Assembly: GCA_038276395.1 (NCBI GenBank)
Contig: JBBQAA010000052.1
Location: 1 to 26,608, forward strand
Reading direction: 5' to 3'
Source: JBBQAA01 sp038276395
Lineage (GTDB): Bacteria; Actinomycetota; Thermoleophilia; Solirubrobacterales; Solirubrobacteraceae
DNA length: 26,608 bases
Shown: in pieces, positions 1 to 6,403 of the stretch
Position numbering within the stretch: the stretch's first letter is position 1
Layout: every line of letters begins with the position of its first letter
Notes under the pieces: model-generated
What the model was told of the DNA's origin: nothing
Database searches by the model: none
What the model saw: only the letters and a program-made list of their open reading frames with translations
Position numbers and translations under genes: made by a program

Positions 1-53
1 AGGCGCTGCTCGCCCACCTGAACCGCAGTACCACCACCTGGACCGAGGACTGA
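1..53 (+). CDS. 3' end of a truncated phage-region gene
   Basis: An open frame enters from the left edge (codons in phase with position 3) and ends at a TGA at 51-53, one base before the next ATG at 55. Only 16 residues are visible, ending in Thr-Trp-Thr-Glu-Asp, too few to assign a family. The one-base gap to the next gene suggests the two belong to one operon in the phage-like segment. It could be chance open frame, but the tight junction argues for a gene. Confidence 0.5.
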   Translation, partial: ALLAHLNRSTTTWTED

Positions 54-54
54 C

Positions 55-630
55 ATGACCAAGCCAACCACCACTCAGCAGCTCGAAGCCCTACGGGCAC
101 GCGCCAGCGAACTGCGGCAGGCCGAGCGCCAAGTGCAGCAGGACGAGCGCGACGCCCATGCCGCGCTCGGCGAGGCCCGTGAAGCCCTCGTCGACGCCTA
201 CACCCGAGAGCAGGACCCCGGCGCTGCAACCAAGGCACTCAAGGCCGCCGAGGCAGCGGTCGACCAGCCGTGGGCGCAACTGTCAGAAGCCGCACGCCGC
301 CGAGCGCAACGCGCCAACCAGGACGTCGGCGAGTACATCACGACGCACATCGGCGCGCTGCTCGGTGAGCTCACCCCAGCCGCCCGCGACGCACAGGCGG
401 CGATCGTCACCGCCCTCCAAGCCGTGCTCGACAGCGTGACCGCGTGGCATCGACTGACCGCTGTCGCTGACGGACTGACCAGCGTCGCGTACGGACCGAA
501 CGCCGCGCGCGCCCACCTCAACCTCGACACCGTCACCAACCAGGTCAGGCGCACCCTCGACGCCGGCATCTCCTACCCGATCCAGACGCTGAACTCCAAC
601 GATCCGACGATCCGGAGCGCGGCGGCATGA
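55..630 (+). CDS. Hypothetical coiled-coil protein of the phage region
   Basis: The 191-residue product has no family I recognise. Residues about 8-60 are rich in Ala, Arg, Glu and Gln with heptad-like spacing and should form a long helix or coiled coil; a second helical stretch covers about 65-135. There is no signal peptide or membrane segment. The ATG at 55 comes one base after the stop of the preceding frame, and the stop codon overlaps the ATG of the next gene as ATGA at 627-630, so the genes are likely translated together. Codons are G/C-ending, as expected for the host. Its position upstream of the packaging genes suggests an early or accessory phage protein, but that is inference from place only. 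Confidence 0.75.
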   Translation: MTKPTTTQQLEALRARASELRQAERQVQQDERDAHAALGEAREALVDAYTREQDPGAATKALKAAEAAVDQPWAQLSEAARRRAQRANQDVGEYITTHIGALLGELTPAARDAQAAIVTALQAVLDSVTAWHRLTAVADGLTSVAYGPNAARAHLNLDTVTNQVRRTLDAGISYPIQTLNSNDPTIRSAAA

Positions 631-854
631 GAGTCACCGACCCCGCCGTCGTCGCCGCCGTCATCCGCACCGACGGCCAGCAGTGCGCCGTTTACGTCGA
701 CGGTCGGCGCTGCCCCAACACCGAAGACCTCGAAGTTCACCGGCTGCTCCCCGACGAACCCGAGACCCTCGCCAACGGCGTCGCCCTCTGCGAGCACCAC
801 GTCGGCTTGCTCGTCGGTGTGGCTCGGCGACTCCGCGTACAGGCGGCAGCATGA
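627..854 (+). CDS. Small Cys/His protein resembling a reduced HNH fold
   Basis: The 75-residue product starts at an ATG overlapping the previous stop (ATGA). Its core has Cys20, Cys29, His38, Cys55 and a His57-His58 pair. This spacing recalls phage HNH proteins in which a treble-clef zinc site surrounds the conserved His. The typical second catalytic His and the Asn are not evident, so it may be a zinc-binding structural or regulatory protein, not an active nuclease. It lies just before the terminase genes, where HNH genes are common in siphophages. The family assignment is a weak pattern match; the gene itself is well supported by coupling and codon use. Confidence 0.6.
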   Translation: MRVTDPAVVAAVIRTDGQQCAVYVDGRRCPNTEDLEVHRLLPDEPETLANGVALCEHHVGLLVGVARRLRVQAAA

Positions 855-864
855 ACACCAGGGG

Positions 865-881
865 GGCGTCCAAGGGACGCC
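865..881 (+). promoter_or_regulatory. Hairpin in the gap before the terminase genes
   Basis: GGCGTCC (865-871) and GGACGCC (875-881) form a perfect 7-bp stem with the 3-nt loop AAG, 11 bp after the preceding stop codon. There is no T-run, so a classical intrinsic terminator is not supported. In the same 108-bp gap (855-962), GGAGGGG at 950-956 is a strong ribosome binding site that selects the GTG at 963 as the terminase small-subunit start. Confidence 0.35.
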
Positions 882-962
882 GAGAAAGAGCGCCCGATCA
901 CCCCGATAGGTCCATTCACAAAGATCGTGTCTCGGCCCGTTTTTGGCCTGGAGGGGATCGGC

Positions 963-1325
963 GTGAAGGGTGATCGGGCGCGCATATCGCCGCCGGACCT
1001 GACGCGGAGCGGGAAGTCTCTGTGGCGGGAGACGCTGCGGCATCTAATCGGCCAGGGGACGTGGGAGGATTCTGACCGGCCGGCGCTCGAGCGGTACGTG
1101 AGGTCGGTGGAGCGCGCGCGGTTAGCGCGCGAGGAGCGCGCGGGAGCCCTGACCGCGGTGGGTTCGCAGGGCCAGCTCGTTCAGCATCCGAATCTGCGGA
1201 CGGAGCGGGAGGCTGAGCGGGACGCCCGGGACTACGCCCTCGACCTTCTCCTCACGCCGATGGCGCGCAAACGCCACGAGGTCGAGGTCCGGGCCGGCGA
1301 AGGGAAGTTCAATGGCCGCGTCTGA
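963..1325 (+). CDS. terS: Phage terminase small subunit, P27 family
   Basis: The product (120 residues from the GTG) would recognise the phage packaging site and recruit the large subunit to start DNA packaging. The sequence has the P27-type layout: a Pro-rich start, a helix with Trp-Arg-Glu, a middle segment beginning Thr-Trp-Glu-Asp-Ser-Asp, a long Arg/Glu/Ala-rich helix, then Val-Gln-His-Pro-Asn-Leu followed by a C-terminal helix. An in-frame ATG exists at 927, but it has no ribosome site, while GGAGGGG (950-956) sits 6 nt before the GTG at 963, so I choose 963. The 3' end overlaps the large subunit by 14 bp, the usual terS-terL arrangement. Confidence 0.8.
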   Translation: MKGDRARISPPDLTRSGKSLWRETLRHLIGQGTWEDSDRPALERYVRSVERARLAREERAGALTAVGSQGQLVQHPNLRTEREAERDARDYALDLLLTPMARKRHEVEVRAGEGKFNGRV

Positions 1326-2817
1326 GCCCTACTCGTGGCGGCAGGAGGACTTCTGCGACTTCGTGGAGCGGCTCGAGCTTCCATCGGGCGGGCCGTTCCG
1401 CCTCGAGCCGTTTCAGCGGCTCATTATCCGCGAGCTGTTCGCGCCGGGGCGGGTGGAGCTGGCCGTTTTGCTCCCGAAGGGCAACGCGAAGTCGACGCTG
1501 CTGGCCGCGGCCGCGGTCTTTCACATTCTCGTGACCAAGAACGCGGAGGTCTTCGTGGGCGCGGCGGATCGGGAGCAGGCGTCGACGATCTTTCGGTTCG
1601 CGCAGCATTTCGTGGAGTCCGAGCCTGAGCTCTCGAGGTTGCTGCTCGTGCGACCATCGACGAAAGAGATCCGGTCACGACGCGACGCCGGGTTCATCCG
1701 CGTGCTCGCCAGCGACACGTCGGCGGCCGGGGGCCGGCGGCATTCGTTCAATCCGACGCTCGCGCTCGTCGACGAGCTGCACGCCCATCCCAACGACGCC
1801 CTGTATGTCGCGTTGCGCTCTGCGGCGTTCAAGCGGGACGGAGTCGTCGTGGTCATCACGACCGCCGGCCATGACCAGGAGTCCACCCTCGGCAAGCTCC
1901 GCCGCGGGATGCTGGCCCTCGACCAAGAGGGCGGGAGCGTTGACGAGGGGCTCACGGTCGACGCGGACGGCACGCCTCGCTCGTCCCCGGATGGTCGGTT
2001 GACGATCGCGCGTTCCGCGTCGGACCGGACGGCATTCCTCGAGTGGGCCTCCCGGGCGGAGGACGATCTTTCAGACCCCGACGTGGTGGCGCTCGCGAAC
2101 CCGGCCTCGTTTGTCACCGTGGAGAGTCTCCGCGACGCGCTCGAGGCGCCGGGGATCACGCCGTGGGCGTTCGCGCGCTACCGGGCGAACCGGTGGACCG
2201 CCGGGTTCGAGTCGTGGCTCCCTGCGGGCGCGTGGGACGCCCTCGCCGACCCGTCCCTGTCGATCCCGCCGGAAGGGGAGATCGTCGCCGGCCTCGATAT
2301 GGGCCGCTACAGCGACTCCACGGCGCTCGTGTGGCTCTGGGACCGCGGGGACAAGCCTCCGGTCGTCCGCGCCCGGATCTGGGCCTCGGGCGGGGAGGAC
2401 GCCCCGATCGAATACGCGCCCGTAATGGACGCCATCCGCGCCCTCGATCGCGACCACGAGCTCCGGGCCGTCGCGTTTGACCCCCGCTACTTCGATCAGG
2501 CGGCGGAGGAGCTCCAGCACGAGGGCCTGCCGATGGTCAAGTTCGACCAGTCCAATGCGCGCATGGGTCCGGCGTCAATGGGCTTGCGCAAGGCCATCCT
2601 CGAGGGCGAACTCGTACACGACGGCGACCGCCGGCTGGCCGCGCACGTAACGGCCGGCGTGGTCAAAGACATCGGCCCCGACGCCTGGCGGCTCGTGAAG
2701 GCCAAACGTCGAGGACCGCCGATCGACGGCGTCATCGCGCTCGCGATGGCCCACCGACTCCTGACGCAGAACACCGACGCGCGGCCCGTGATGCCGTTCA
2801 TAGAGGTCTTCGGGTAG
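1312..2817 (+). CDS. terL: Phage terminase large subunit (ATPase and nuclease)
   Basis: This is the motor that pumps phage DNA into the procapsid and cuts it. At 501 residues it has normal length. The Walker A-like motif lies at 53-62 (LLPKGNAKST, the Gly-x-x-Lys-Ser/Thr variant usual in terminases). The Walker B motif ALVDELHAH lies at 151-159 with Asp154 and Glu155, and the coupling motif TTAGHD follows at 183-188. The RNase H-like nuclease domain starts near 325 with GLDMGRYSDS (Asp329 the first metal ligand), followed by AFDPRYF as a second acidic motif. The ATG at 1312 lies within the end of terS. The gene looks intact, with all key residues present. A portal gene would be expected next but is absent. 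Confidence 0.93.
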   Translation: MAASEPYSWRQEDFCDFVERLELPSGGPFRLEPFQRLIIRELFAPGRVELAVLLPKGNAKSTLLAAAAVFHILVTKNAEVFVGAADREQASTIFRFAQHFVESEPELSRLLLVRPSTKEIRSRRDAGFIRVLASDTSAAGGRRHSFNPTLALVDELHAHPNDALYVALRSAAFKRDGVVVVITTAGHDQESTLGKLRRGMLALDQEGGSVDEGLTVDADGTPRSSPDGRLTIARSASDRTAFLEWASRAEDDLSDPDVVALANPASFVTVESLRDALEAPGITPWAFARYRANRWTAGFESWLPAGAWDALADPSLSIPPEGEIVAGLDMGRYSDSTALVWLWDRGDKPPVVRARIWASGGEDAPIEYAPVMDAIRALDRDHELRAVAFDPRYFDQAAEELQHEGLPMVKFDQSNARMGPASMGLRKAILEGELVHDGDRRLAAHVTAGVVKDIGPDAWRLVKAKRRGPPIDGVIALAMAHRLLTQNTDARPVMPFIEVFG

Positions 2818-3096
2818 ATGGTCCTCCGACCCTGCATCCAATGCGGCACGCCGAGCACCGGCTCCCGATGTCCTACCCACCGCGTCAACCGCACGTCCAA
2901 GGTCAGGGCGGGCAACCCACTCGGCCAGGCAATTCTCGCCCGCGACAACTACGAGTGCCAAATCCGGCTTCCCGGCTGCGCGGGCCGAGCAACCGTCGTC
3001 GACCACGTCGTGCCGCTCGTCCGCGGTGGAGGCGAAACAATGGCCGAACTCCAAGCCGCATGCCGTCACTGCAACCAACTGAAGGGCGGACGATGA
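2818..3096 (+). CDS. Phage HNH endonuclease
   Basis: The 92-residue product begins at an ATG directly abutting the terminase stop. Cys6/Cys9 with Cys18/His21 form one likely zinc knuckle; Cys47/Cys54 with Cys82/Cys85 form the treble-clef site of the HNH fold. The catalytic signature is VDHVVPL (Asp62-His63), with Asn86 in the final CNQLKGG helix. In HK97-like phages, an HNH protein next to the terminase is needed for specific DNA cutting during packaging (established for that family; inferred here). No frameshift or truncation is seen. Confidence 0.88.
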   Translation: MVLRPCIQCGTPSTGSRCPTHRVNRTSKVRAGNPLGQAILARDNYECQIRLPGCAGRATVVDHVVPLVRGGGETMAELQAACRHCNQLKGGR

Positions 3097-3126
3097 TCCA
3101 GCATCGCCCGGGGGAAGCATGCCGGC

Positions 3127-3360
3127 CTAGTTCTCTGAGCCGGGCGCTTGTTCCTGGGGCTCCGTCGCGTCGAGCTCGCGCAGGAGTCGCCGAGCGCCTT
3201 CCTCGAGTCGCTCCCGGTCGCCGCTTCGCTGAGAATCCTCCGGACCGGAGAGAAGCTCGTCGGCCCGGGAACGAACGGCGCGCGGACTGCGAGGGCCTCG
3301 CCTCGCACGTTCGATTGGGTCTTCATGATCGTCAGCCACTCGAATGGTTGGGCTACCCAC
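3127..3360 (-). CDS. Possible small charged protein on the opposite strand (doubtful)
   Basis: A 77-residue frame starting at GTG 3360 has an Arg/Glu-rich C-terminal helix and a moderately host-like third-position G/C bias in its second half. It has no convincing ribosome site, no recognised family and runs against all its neighbours. Overlapping frames on both strands are also open, so this could be chance. The 548-bp stretch from 3097 to 3644 otherwise holds only repeats and hairpins and may be a deletion scar where phage genes were lost. Confidence 0.25.
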   Translation of the reverse strand: MGSPTIRVADDHEDPIERARRGPRSPRAVRSRADELLSGPEDSQRSGDRERLEEGARRLLRELDATEPQEQAPGSEN

Positions 3361-3375
3361 CTGTGGCGCTAATGA

Positions 3376-3403
3376 ACGGCAGATCGGCCCAACGGCAAAT
3401 CGG
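3376..3403 (+). repeat. Pair of 12-bp direct repeats
   Basis: ACGGCAGATCGG (3376-3387) and ACGGCAAATCGG (3392-3403) match at 11 of 12 positions and start 16 bp apart. Short direct repeats of this size in a non-coding stretch of an integrating element could be arm-type integrase sites or repressor sites; both are inference. No further copies were noticed nearby. Confidence 0.45.
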
Positions 3404-3408
3404 TGGCG

Positions 3409-3425
3409 AACCCGTGAGGGGTTTT
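3409..3425 (+). terminator. Weak intrinsic-terminator-like hairpin
   Basis: AACCC (3409-3413) pairs with GGGTT (3419-3423) across the loop GTGAG, and the sequence then runs on as TTTT. The stem is only 5 bp, so it is a weak candidate for ending the terminase/HNH transcript. Confidence 0.3.
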
Positions 3426-3454
3426 CCCTGCTGGCCGGCGTTCTCGGGGACCGC

Positions 3455-3484
3455 TTGCGCGTCGATGCCCCTCAGGAGTATGTT
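3455..3484 (+). promoter_or_regulatory. Possible sigma-70-type promoter for the integrase cassette
   Basis: TTGCGC (3455-3460) and TATGTT (3479-3484) are separated by 18 bp. The match to a housekeeping promoter is moderate. It lies 160 bp upstream of the 149-aa gene, leaving a long leader that contains two hairpins. Confidence 0.3.
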
Positions 3485-3502
3485 CCCGGCTACCAACCAA
3501 GT

Positions 3503-3561
3503 GCCCCCCGCGACCGCGTCAACGGCCCGGGGGGCGTGGCACCGAAGGGCTCGACCTTCGG
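3503..3561 (+). promoter_or_regulatory. Two tandem hairpins in the integrase-cassette leader
   Basis: GCCCCCCG (3503-3510) pairs with CGGGGGGC (3528-3535) over a 17-nt loop. Then CCGAAGG (3542-3548) pairs perfectly with CCTTCGG (3555-3561) over the 6-nt loop GCTCGA. Neither has a T-run. They could structure the leader RNA, be operator dyads or weaken transcription into the cassette. The gene downstream has its own ribosome site (AAAGGAG, 3634-3640), so the hairpins do not obviously cover it. Confidence 0.4.
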
Positions 3562-3644
3562 CGCGACCGGCAAGTTACCCGCCCTGGGCGACGCGCCTCT
3601 CTCGCCAGCGGACCCTCCTTCGGTACCGGACCGAAAGGAGCAGC

Positions 3645-4094
3645 ATGAGCGAGAACATCACCCTCAGCCCGGAGCTGACCGACGAGGTACGCGCCGGCGT
3701 CATGGGCGACCTGCACACCCTGAGCGACCGCCTGCACAGCGCGACCTCGCCCTACATGGTCCGCGTCTACGACGGCGACTGGCCGCAAGCTACCGAGGGG
3801 GATGCGCGAGAGATCCGCGAGGCGCTCGCGCAGATCGGGGACCTGGCGGCGCTGGCCGCCGAGCTCGATCTGCCGCTCGGCACGGCGCAGGGGATGGAGT
3901 TCATCCTCGATCGGACGCCGTCGATGACGCGAGCCGTCGGCTTGGCTCTGACCGACGTCGCCAAGATGCAGCGAAGCGCTCTCGGCGACCTCGCGGAGGG
4001 CTCGTCCACCGAGGACCACCGCCGGATGATCGACCGCATCGACCGCATCGAGCGCTTCGTCGACGAGCTCGGCGCCGAGGCGGTGATCGCGTGA
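3645..4094 (+). CDS. Hypothetical helical protein, first gene of the integrase cassette
   Basis: The 149-residue product is not a family I recognise. It is acidic and helical, with no Cys, no signal peptide and no membrane segment; the C-terminus is a regular helix (Arg-Met-Ile-Asp-Arg-Ile-Asp-Arg-Ile-Glu-Arg-Phe). The start is well fixed: AAAGGAG (3634-3640) lies 4 nt before the ATG. Its TGA overlaps the GTG of the next tiny gene as GTGA (4091-4094), and that gene overlaps the integrase, so all three should be co-translated. A role tied to integration (directionality factor, regulator or partner) is a guess from position. It lacks a clear helix-turn-helix signature, so an excisionase call is not supported. 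Confidence 0.8.
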   Translation: MSENITLSPELTDEVRAGVMGDLHTLSDRLHSATSPYMVRVYDGDWPQATEGDAREIREALAQIGDLAALAAELDLPLGTAQGMEFILDRTPSMTRAVGLALTDVAKMQRSALGDLAEGSSTEDHRRMIDRIDRIERFVDELGAEAVIA

Positions 4095-4186
4095 GCGCGG
4101 GCGAGCGGCTTCCTGGCCCCGTCGCGCCGTTCGAGAGCGGCTTTGACCGCGACACCCGCTTCATCCCGATCGGAGGGGAGGCCTGA
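4091..4186 (+). CDS. 31-aa peptide translationally coupled to the integrase
   Basis: A GTG at 4091 overlaps the previous stop (GTGA) and the frame ends in TGATG, sharing a base with the integrase ATG at 4186. The peptide begins Val/Met-Ser-Ala-Gly-Glu-Arg, has a Pro-Gly-Pro stretch and ends with Phe-Ile-Pro-Ile-Gly-Gly-Glu-Ala. Its last codons encode the integrase ribosome site (GGAGGGG, 4172-4178). It is too short for a family match. It may act mainly as a translation-coupling device, or be a small effector. Overlaps of both ends by 4 nt and 1 nt in the same direction are hard to explain by chance. Confidence 0.55.
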   Translation: MSAGERLPGPVAPFESGFDRDTRFIPIGGEA

Positions 4187-5352
4187 TGCCCGCCGGCATC
4201 GACCCCCGTCACTCGAAGCGATGCACCTTCCGCGAGAGCGGGAGGTGCGATTGCTCCCCGACGTTTCAGGCGTCCGTGTTCGACGTGCGGACCGGCAGGA
4301 AGATCCGCAAGACATTCCCGGCGAAGGGCGCGGCGAAGGCGTGGCGGCAGGACATGCTCGTCGCGGTCCGTCGCGGGGAGATAGCGCCAGCGCCCGAGCA
4401 CGCGGTCACCGTCGACGCTGCAGTCAAGGCCTGGCTCGAAGCGGCACGCACCGGCACCGTCCGCACCCGAGGCCGCAAGCCGTTCGCCCCGGCGACGATC
4501 CGGAGCGTCGAGCAGACGTTCCGCAAGCACGCCGCCGCGAAGTTCGGCAAGCGGCGCCTCGAGCGGGTGACGCTGCTCGACCTGCAGGACTGGGTCGACG
4601 GCCTCTCCGCAGCCGGGGTCAACGCCTCCACTATCGAGACCGCGGTCCTGCCGCTCCGGCTCGTCTACCGGCGGGCGAAGGGAAGGGGAGAGGTCACCAT
4701 CGACCCGACGGACGGCCTCGAGCTCCCCGAGAAGCCGATGCACGGCTCAGCCCGGCAACCACCGGCGCCCGAGCAGCTTCACCGCCTCCTCGACGCCGCG
4801 CCAAGCGAGGACCGTGCCGCCTGGGCGACGTTCATGCTCTGCGGGCTTCGCCGCGGCGAGCTCCTCGCGCTCCGGTGGGAGAACCTCGACCTGAAGGCCG
4901 GGACGCTCCGCGTGGAGGGCTCGCACGACCCGAGCAGCGGCCCCAGGCCTCCGAAGAGCCGCCGAGGCGTCCGCACGATCCCAGTCGGCCAGACGCTCTC
5001 GGACCTGTTGCGGGAGCACCGTCTACGGAGCGGCCGGCGGGAAGGGCCGGTGTTCGGCGACGGCGAGACGCCCTTAGCAACTCGCGGCCTGCAGGAGCGC
5101 GCAGATGCCGCGTGGGCCTCCGTGGGGCTCGAGCGTGTCACGCCGCACGTCTGCCGGCACCTCTACGCGAGCGTCATGGCCGCGGCCGGCGTCCCGCCGC
5201 ACGTCCTCAGCCGCTACATGGGCCACTCGTCGATCGCCGTCACCTTCGACCGCTACCAGCACCTCTTCCCCGGCGAGGAGGCGGCAGCCGCGACGTTGCA
5301 GGAGACCTACCTCGCAGGCGTACTGGCGCGCGGAGTGGCGCGCGGGGCCTGA
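4186..5352 (+). CDS. int: Tyrosine-family site-specific recombinase (phage integrase)
   Basis: This 388-residue enzyme integrates and excises the element. An N-terminal arm-binding-like region (about 1-65) has Cys13, Cys21 and Cys23 and a basic segment. A SAM-like core-binding domain follows (about 75-170), then the catalytic domain (about 190-375). Catalytic residues visible are Arg222 in GLRRGELLAL, the His321-x-x-Arg324 box in TPHVCRH, His347 in MGHSS and the nucleophile Tyr357 in FDRYQHLF. All are present, so it should be active. The ATG overlaps the preceding stop as TGATG, and GGAGGGG lies 7 nt upstream. It is the last element gene; host genes begin 73 bp downstream. Confidence 0.93.
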   Translation: MPAGIDPRHSKRCTFRESGRCDCSPTFQASVFDVRTGRKIRKTFPAKGAAKAWRQDMLVAVRRGEIAPAPEHAVTVDAAVKAWLEAARTGTVRTRGRKPFAPATIRSVEQTFRKHAAAKFGKRRLERVTLLDLQDWVDGLSAAGVNASTIETAVLPLRLVYRRAKGRGEVTIDPTDGLELPEKPMHGSARQPPAPEQLHRLLDAAPSEDRAAWATFMLCGLRRGELLALRWENLDLKAGTLRVEGSHDPSSGPRPPKSRRGVRTIPVGQTLSDLLREHRLRSGRREGPVFGDGETPLATRGLQERADAAWASVGLERVTPHVCRHLYASVMAAAGVPPHVLSRYMGHSSIAVTFDRYQHLFPGEEAAAATLQETYLAGVLARGVARGA

Positions 5353-5396
5353 ACTCCCCGCCCTGACGGGAAGTGCAGCCCATGTACTACATCTGA

Positions 5397-5417
5397 GCGC
5401 CCGTCGGCGCCTATTCT
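5397..5417 (+). promoter_or_regulatory. cysK promoter -10 box with adjoining hairpin
   Basis: TATTCT at 5412-5417 ends 7 nt before the cysK ATG at 5425, and there is no ribosome site in between, so transcription probably starts at or next to the ATG (leaderless). A small hairpin, GCGCC (5397-5401) with GGCGC (5406-5410) and loop CGTC, lies just upstream of the -10 box. A good -35 box is not visible. Confidence 0.4.
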
Positions 5418-5424
5418 CCCGCGA

Positions 5425-6354
5425 ATGGGGGAAATCCCGACCGCCATTTCAGATTACGTCGGCCGGACCCCGCTCGTTGAGCTGACGCGGGTCCCGCCGC
5501 CGGGCACGCAGGCCCGGATCCTAGCCAAGCTCGAGGCCTTCAACCCGGGCGGCAGCGTCAAGGACCGGATCGGCGTGGCGATGATCGAGGCGGCCGAGCG
5601 GGAGGGACGCATCGCGCCGGGCCGCTCGACGATCGTCGAGGCCACGAGCGGCAACACCGGCATCGCGCTGGCCTTCGTGTGCGCGGCCCGAGGCTACGAC
5701 CTCGTGCTCACGCTCCCGCAGGGGATGAGCCGGGAGCGTGAGGCGCTGCTGCGCCTGTTCGGCGCGCGCGTGGAGCTGGTCGAGTCGCTGGGCGGGATGG
5801 ACGAGGCCGTCGCCGCCGCGCGCGCCCTGGCCACCCGCGACGATGTCTTCCTGCCCGAGCAGTTCGCCAATCCCGCCAACCCCGCGGCCCACCGCGAGCA
5901 CACGGGCCCCGAGCTGTGGGAGGCGACCGGGGGGCGGATCGACGCCTTCGTCGCGGGCGTCGGGACGGGCGGCACGATCACCGGCGTCGGTGAGTTCCTC
6001 AAAGGTCGAGACCCGGAGATCCACGTCGCCGCCGTCGAGCCCGCCGCCTCGCCCGTGCTCTCGGGCGGCGCGCCCGGCCCGCACCGGATCCAGGGGATCG
6101 GCGCGGGCTTCGTCCCGCCGGTGCTGAACCGAAAGATCCTCGACGAGGTCATCGCCGTGGAGGACGATCTCGCCATCGAGCTCGCGCAACGCCTCGCGCG
6201 CGAGGAGGGGATCCTCGCCGGGATGTCCTGCGGCGCCGCCCTGGCCGGCGCGCTCGCGCTGGCCGCGCGGCCCGAGTTCGCCGGCAGGACCATCGCCTGC
6301 GTCCTGCCCGACTCCGGCGAGCGCTACATCTCGGCGCCATTCTTCGCGCCGTAG
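5425..6354 (+). CDS. cysK: Cysteine synthase (O-acetylserine sulfhydrylase)
   Basis: The enzyme replaces the acetyl group of O-acetyl-L-serine by sulfide to give L-cysteine, using pyridoxal phosphate in the cytosol. At 309 residues it has normal length. The PLP lysine is Lys46 in NPGGSVKDR. The substrate loop TSGNTG is at 74-79, the phosphate-binding loop GVGTGGT at 178-184, the active-site segment HRIQGIGAGF starts at 220, and PDSGERY (Ser297 near the PLP nitrogen) is at 295-301. The next gene is cysE, 49 bp downstream, giving a compact cysteine pathway unit. The start follows a -10 box without a ribosome site. CysM or cystathionine beta-synthase-like alternatives are less likely given the pairing with cysE. 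Confidence 0.93.
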   Translation: MGEIPTAISDYVGRTPLVELTRVPPPGTQARILAKLEAFNPGGSVKDRIGVAMIEAAEREGRIAPGRSTIVEATSGNTGIALAFVCAARGYDLVLTLPQGMSREREALLRLFGARVELVESLGGMDEAVAAARALATRDDVFLPEQFANPANPAAHREHTGPELWEATGGRIDAFVAGVGTGGTITGVGEFLKGRDPEIHVAAVEPAASPVLSGGAPGPHRIQGIGAGFVPPVLNRKILDEVIAVEDDLAIELAQRLAREEGILAGMSCGAALAGALALAARPEFAGRTIACVLPDSGERYISAPFFAP

Positions 6355-6390
6355 ACGCGGGAGCGGCTCGCGGCGAGGTCGCGCGCGGGC

Positions 6391-6396
6391 TAGCCT
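6391..6396 (+). promoter_or_regulatory. -10 box for leaderless cysE
   Basis: TAGCCT ends 7 nt before the GTG at 6404 with no ribosome site between them. It sits in the 49-bp cysK-cysE gap, so cysE may have its own promoter as well as read-through from cysK. Confidence 0.35.
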
Positions 6397-6403
6397 GCGC
6401 GCC

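Larger units (their letters stand above)
1..5400 (+). mobile_element. Right-hand part of a prophage or phage-derived integrated element
   Basis: All clear genes run on the plus strand: unknown genes, terminase small and large subunits, HNH nuclease, an unknown protein, a micropeptide and a tyrosine integrase. They are followed at once by a housekeeping cysteine synthase gene. The integrase being the last element gene puts the right attachment site most likely in the 72-bp gap 5353-5424, but I could not identify a core sequence and no tRNA gene is present there. The left end lies outside the window. After the terminase and HNH genes there is no portal, protease, capsid or tail gene. This differs from the usual HNH-terminase-portal-capsid order, so the element may be a remnant, a rearranged prophage or a satellite. 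Confidence 0.75.

Noticed and set aside
927..962. ATG 927 as the terminase small-subunit start
   Set aside because: No ribosome site there, while GGAGGGG sits correctly before the GTG at 963.
4143..5366. Alternative 407-codon plus-strand frame overlapping the integrase
   Set aside because: Arg/Pro/Ala-rich with no domain; the overlapping frame has the complete tyrosine-recombinase residues.
5353..5424. Attachment-site core or tRNA gene next to the integrase
   Set aside because: No tRNA-like cloverleaf and no second copy of any 10-bp or longer stretch of this gap was noticed; the left end is outside the window, so a core cannot be defined.
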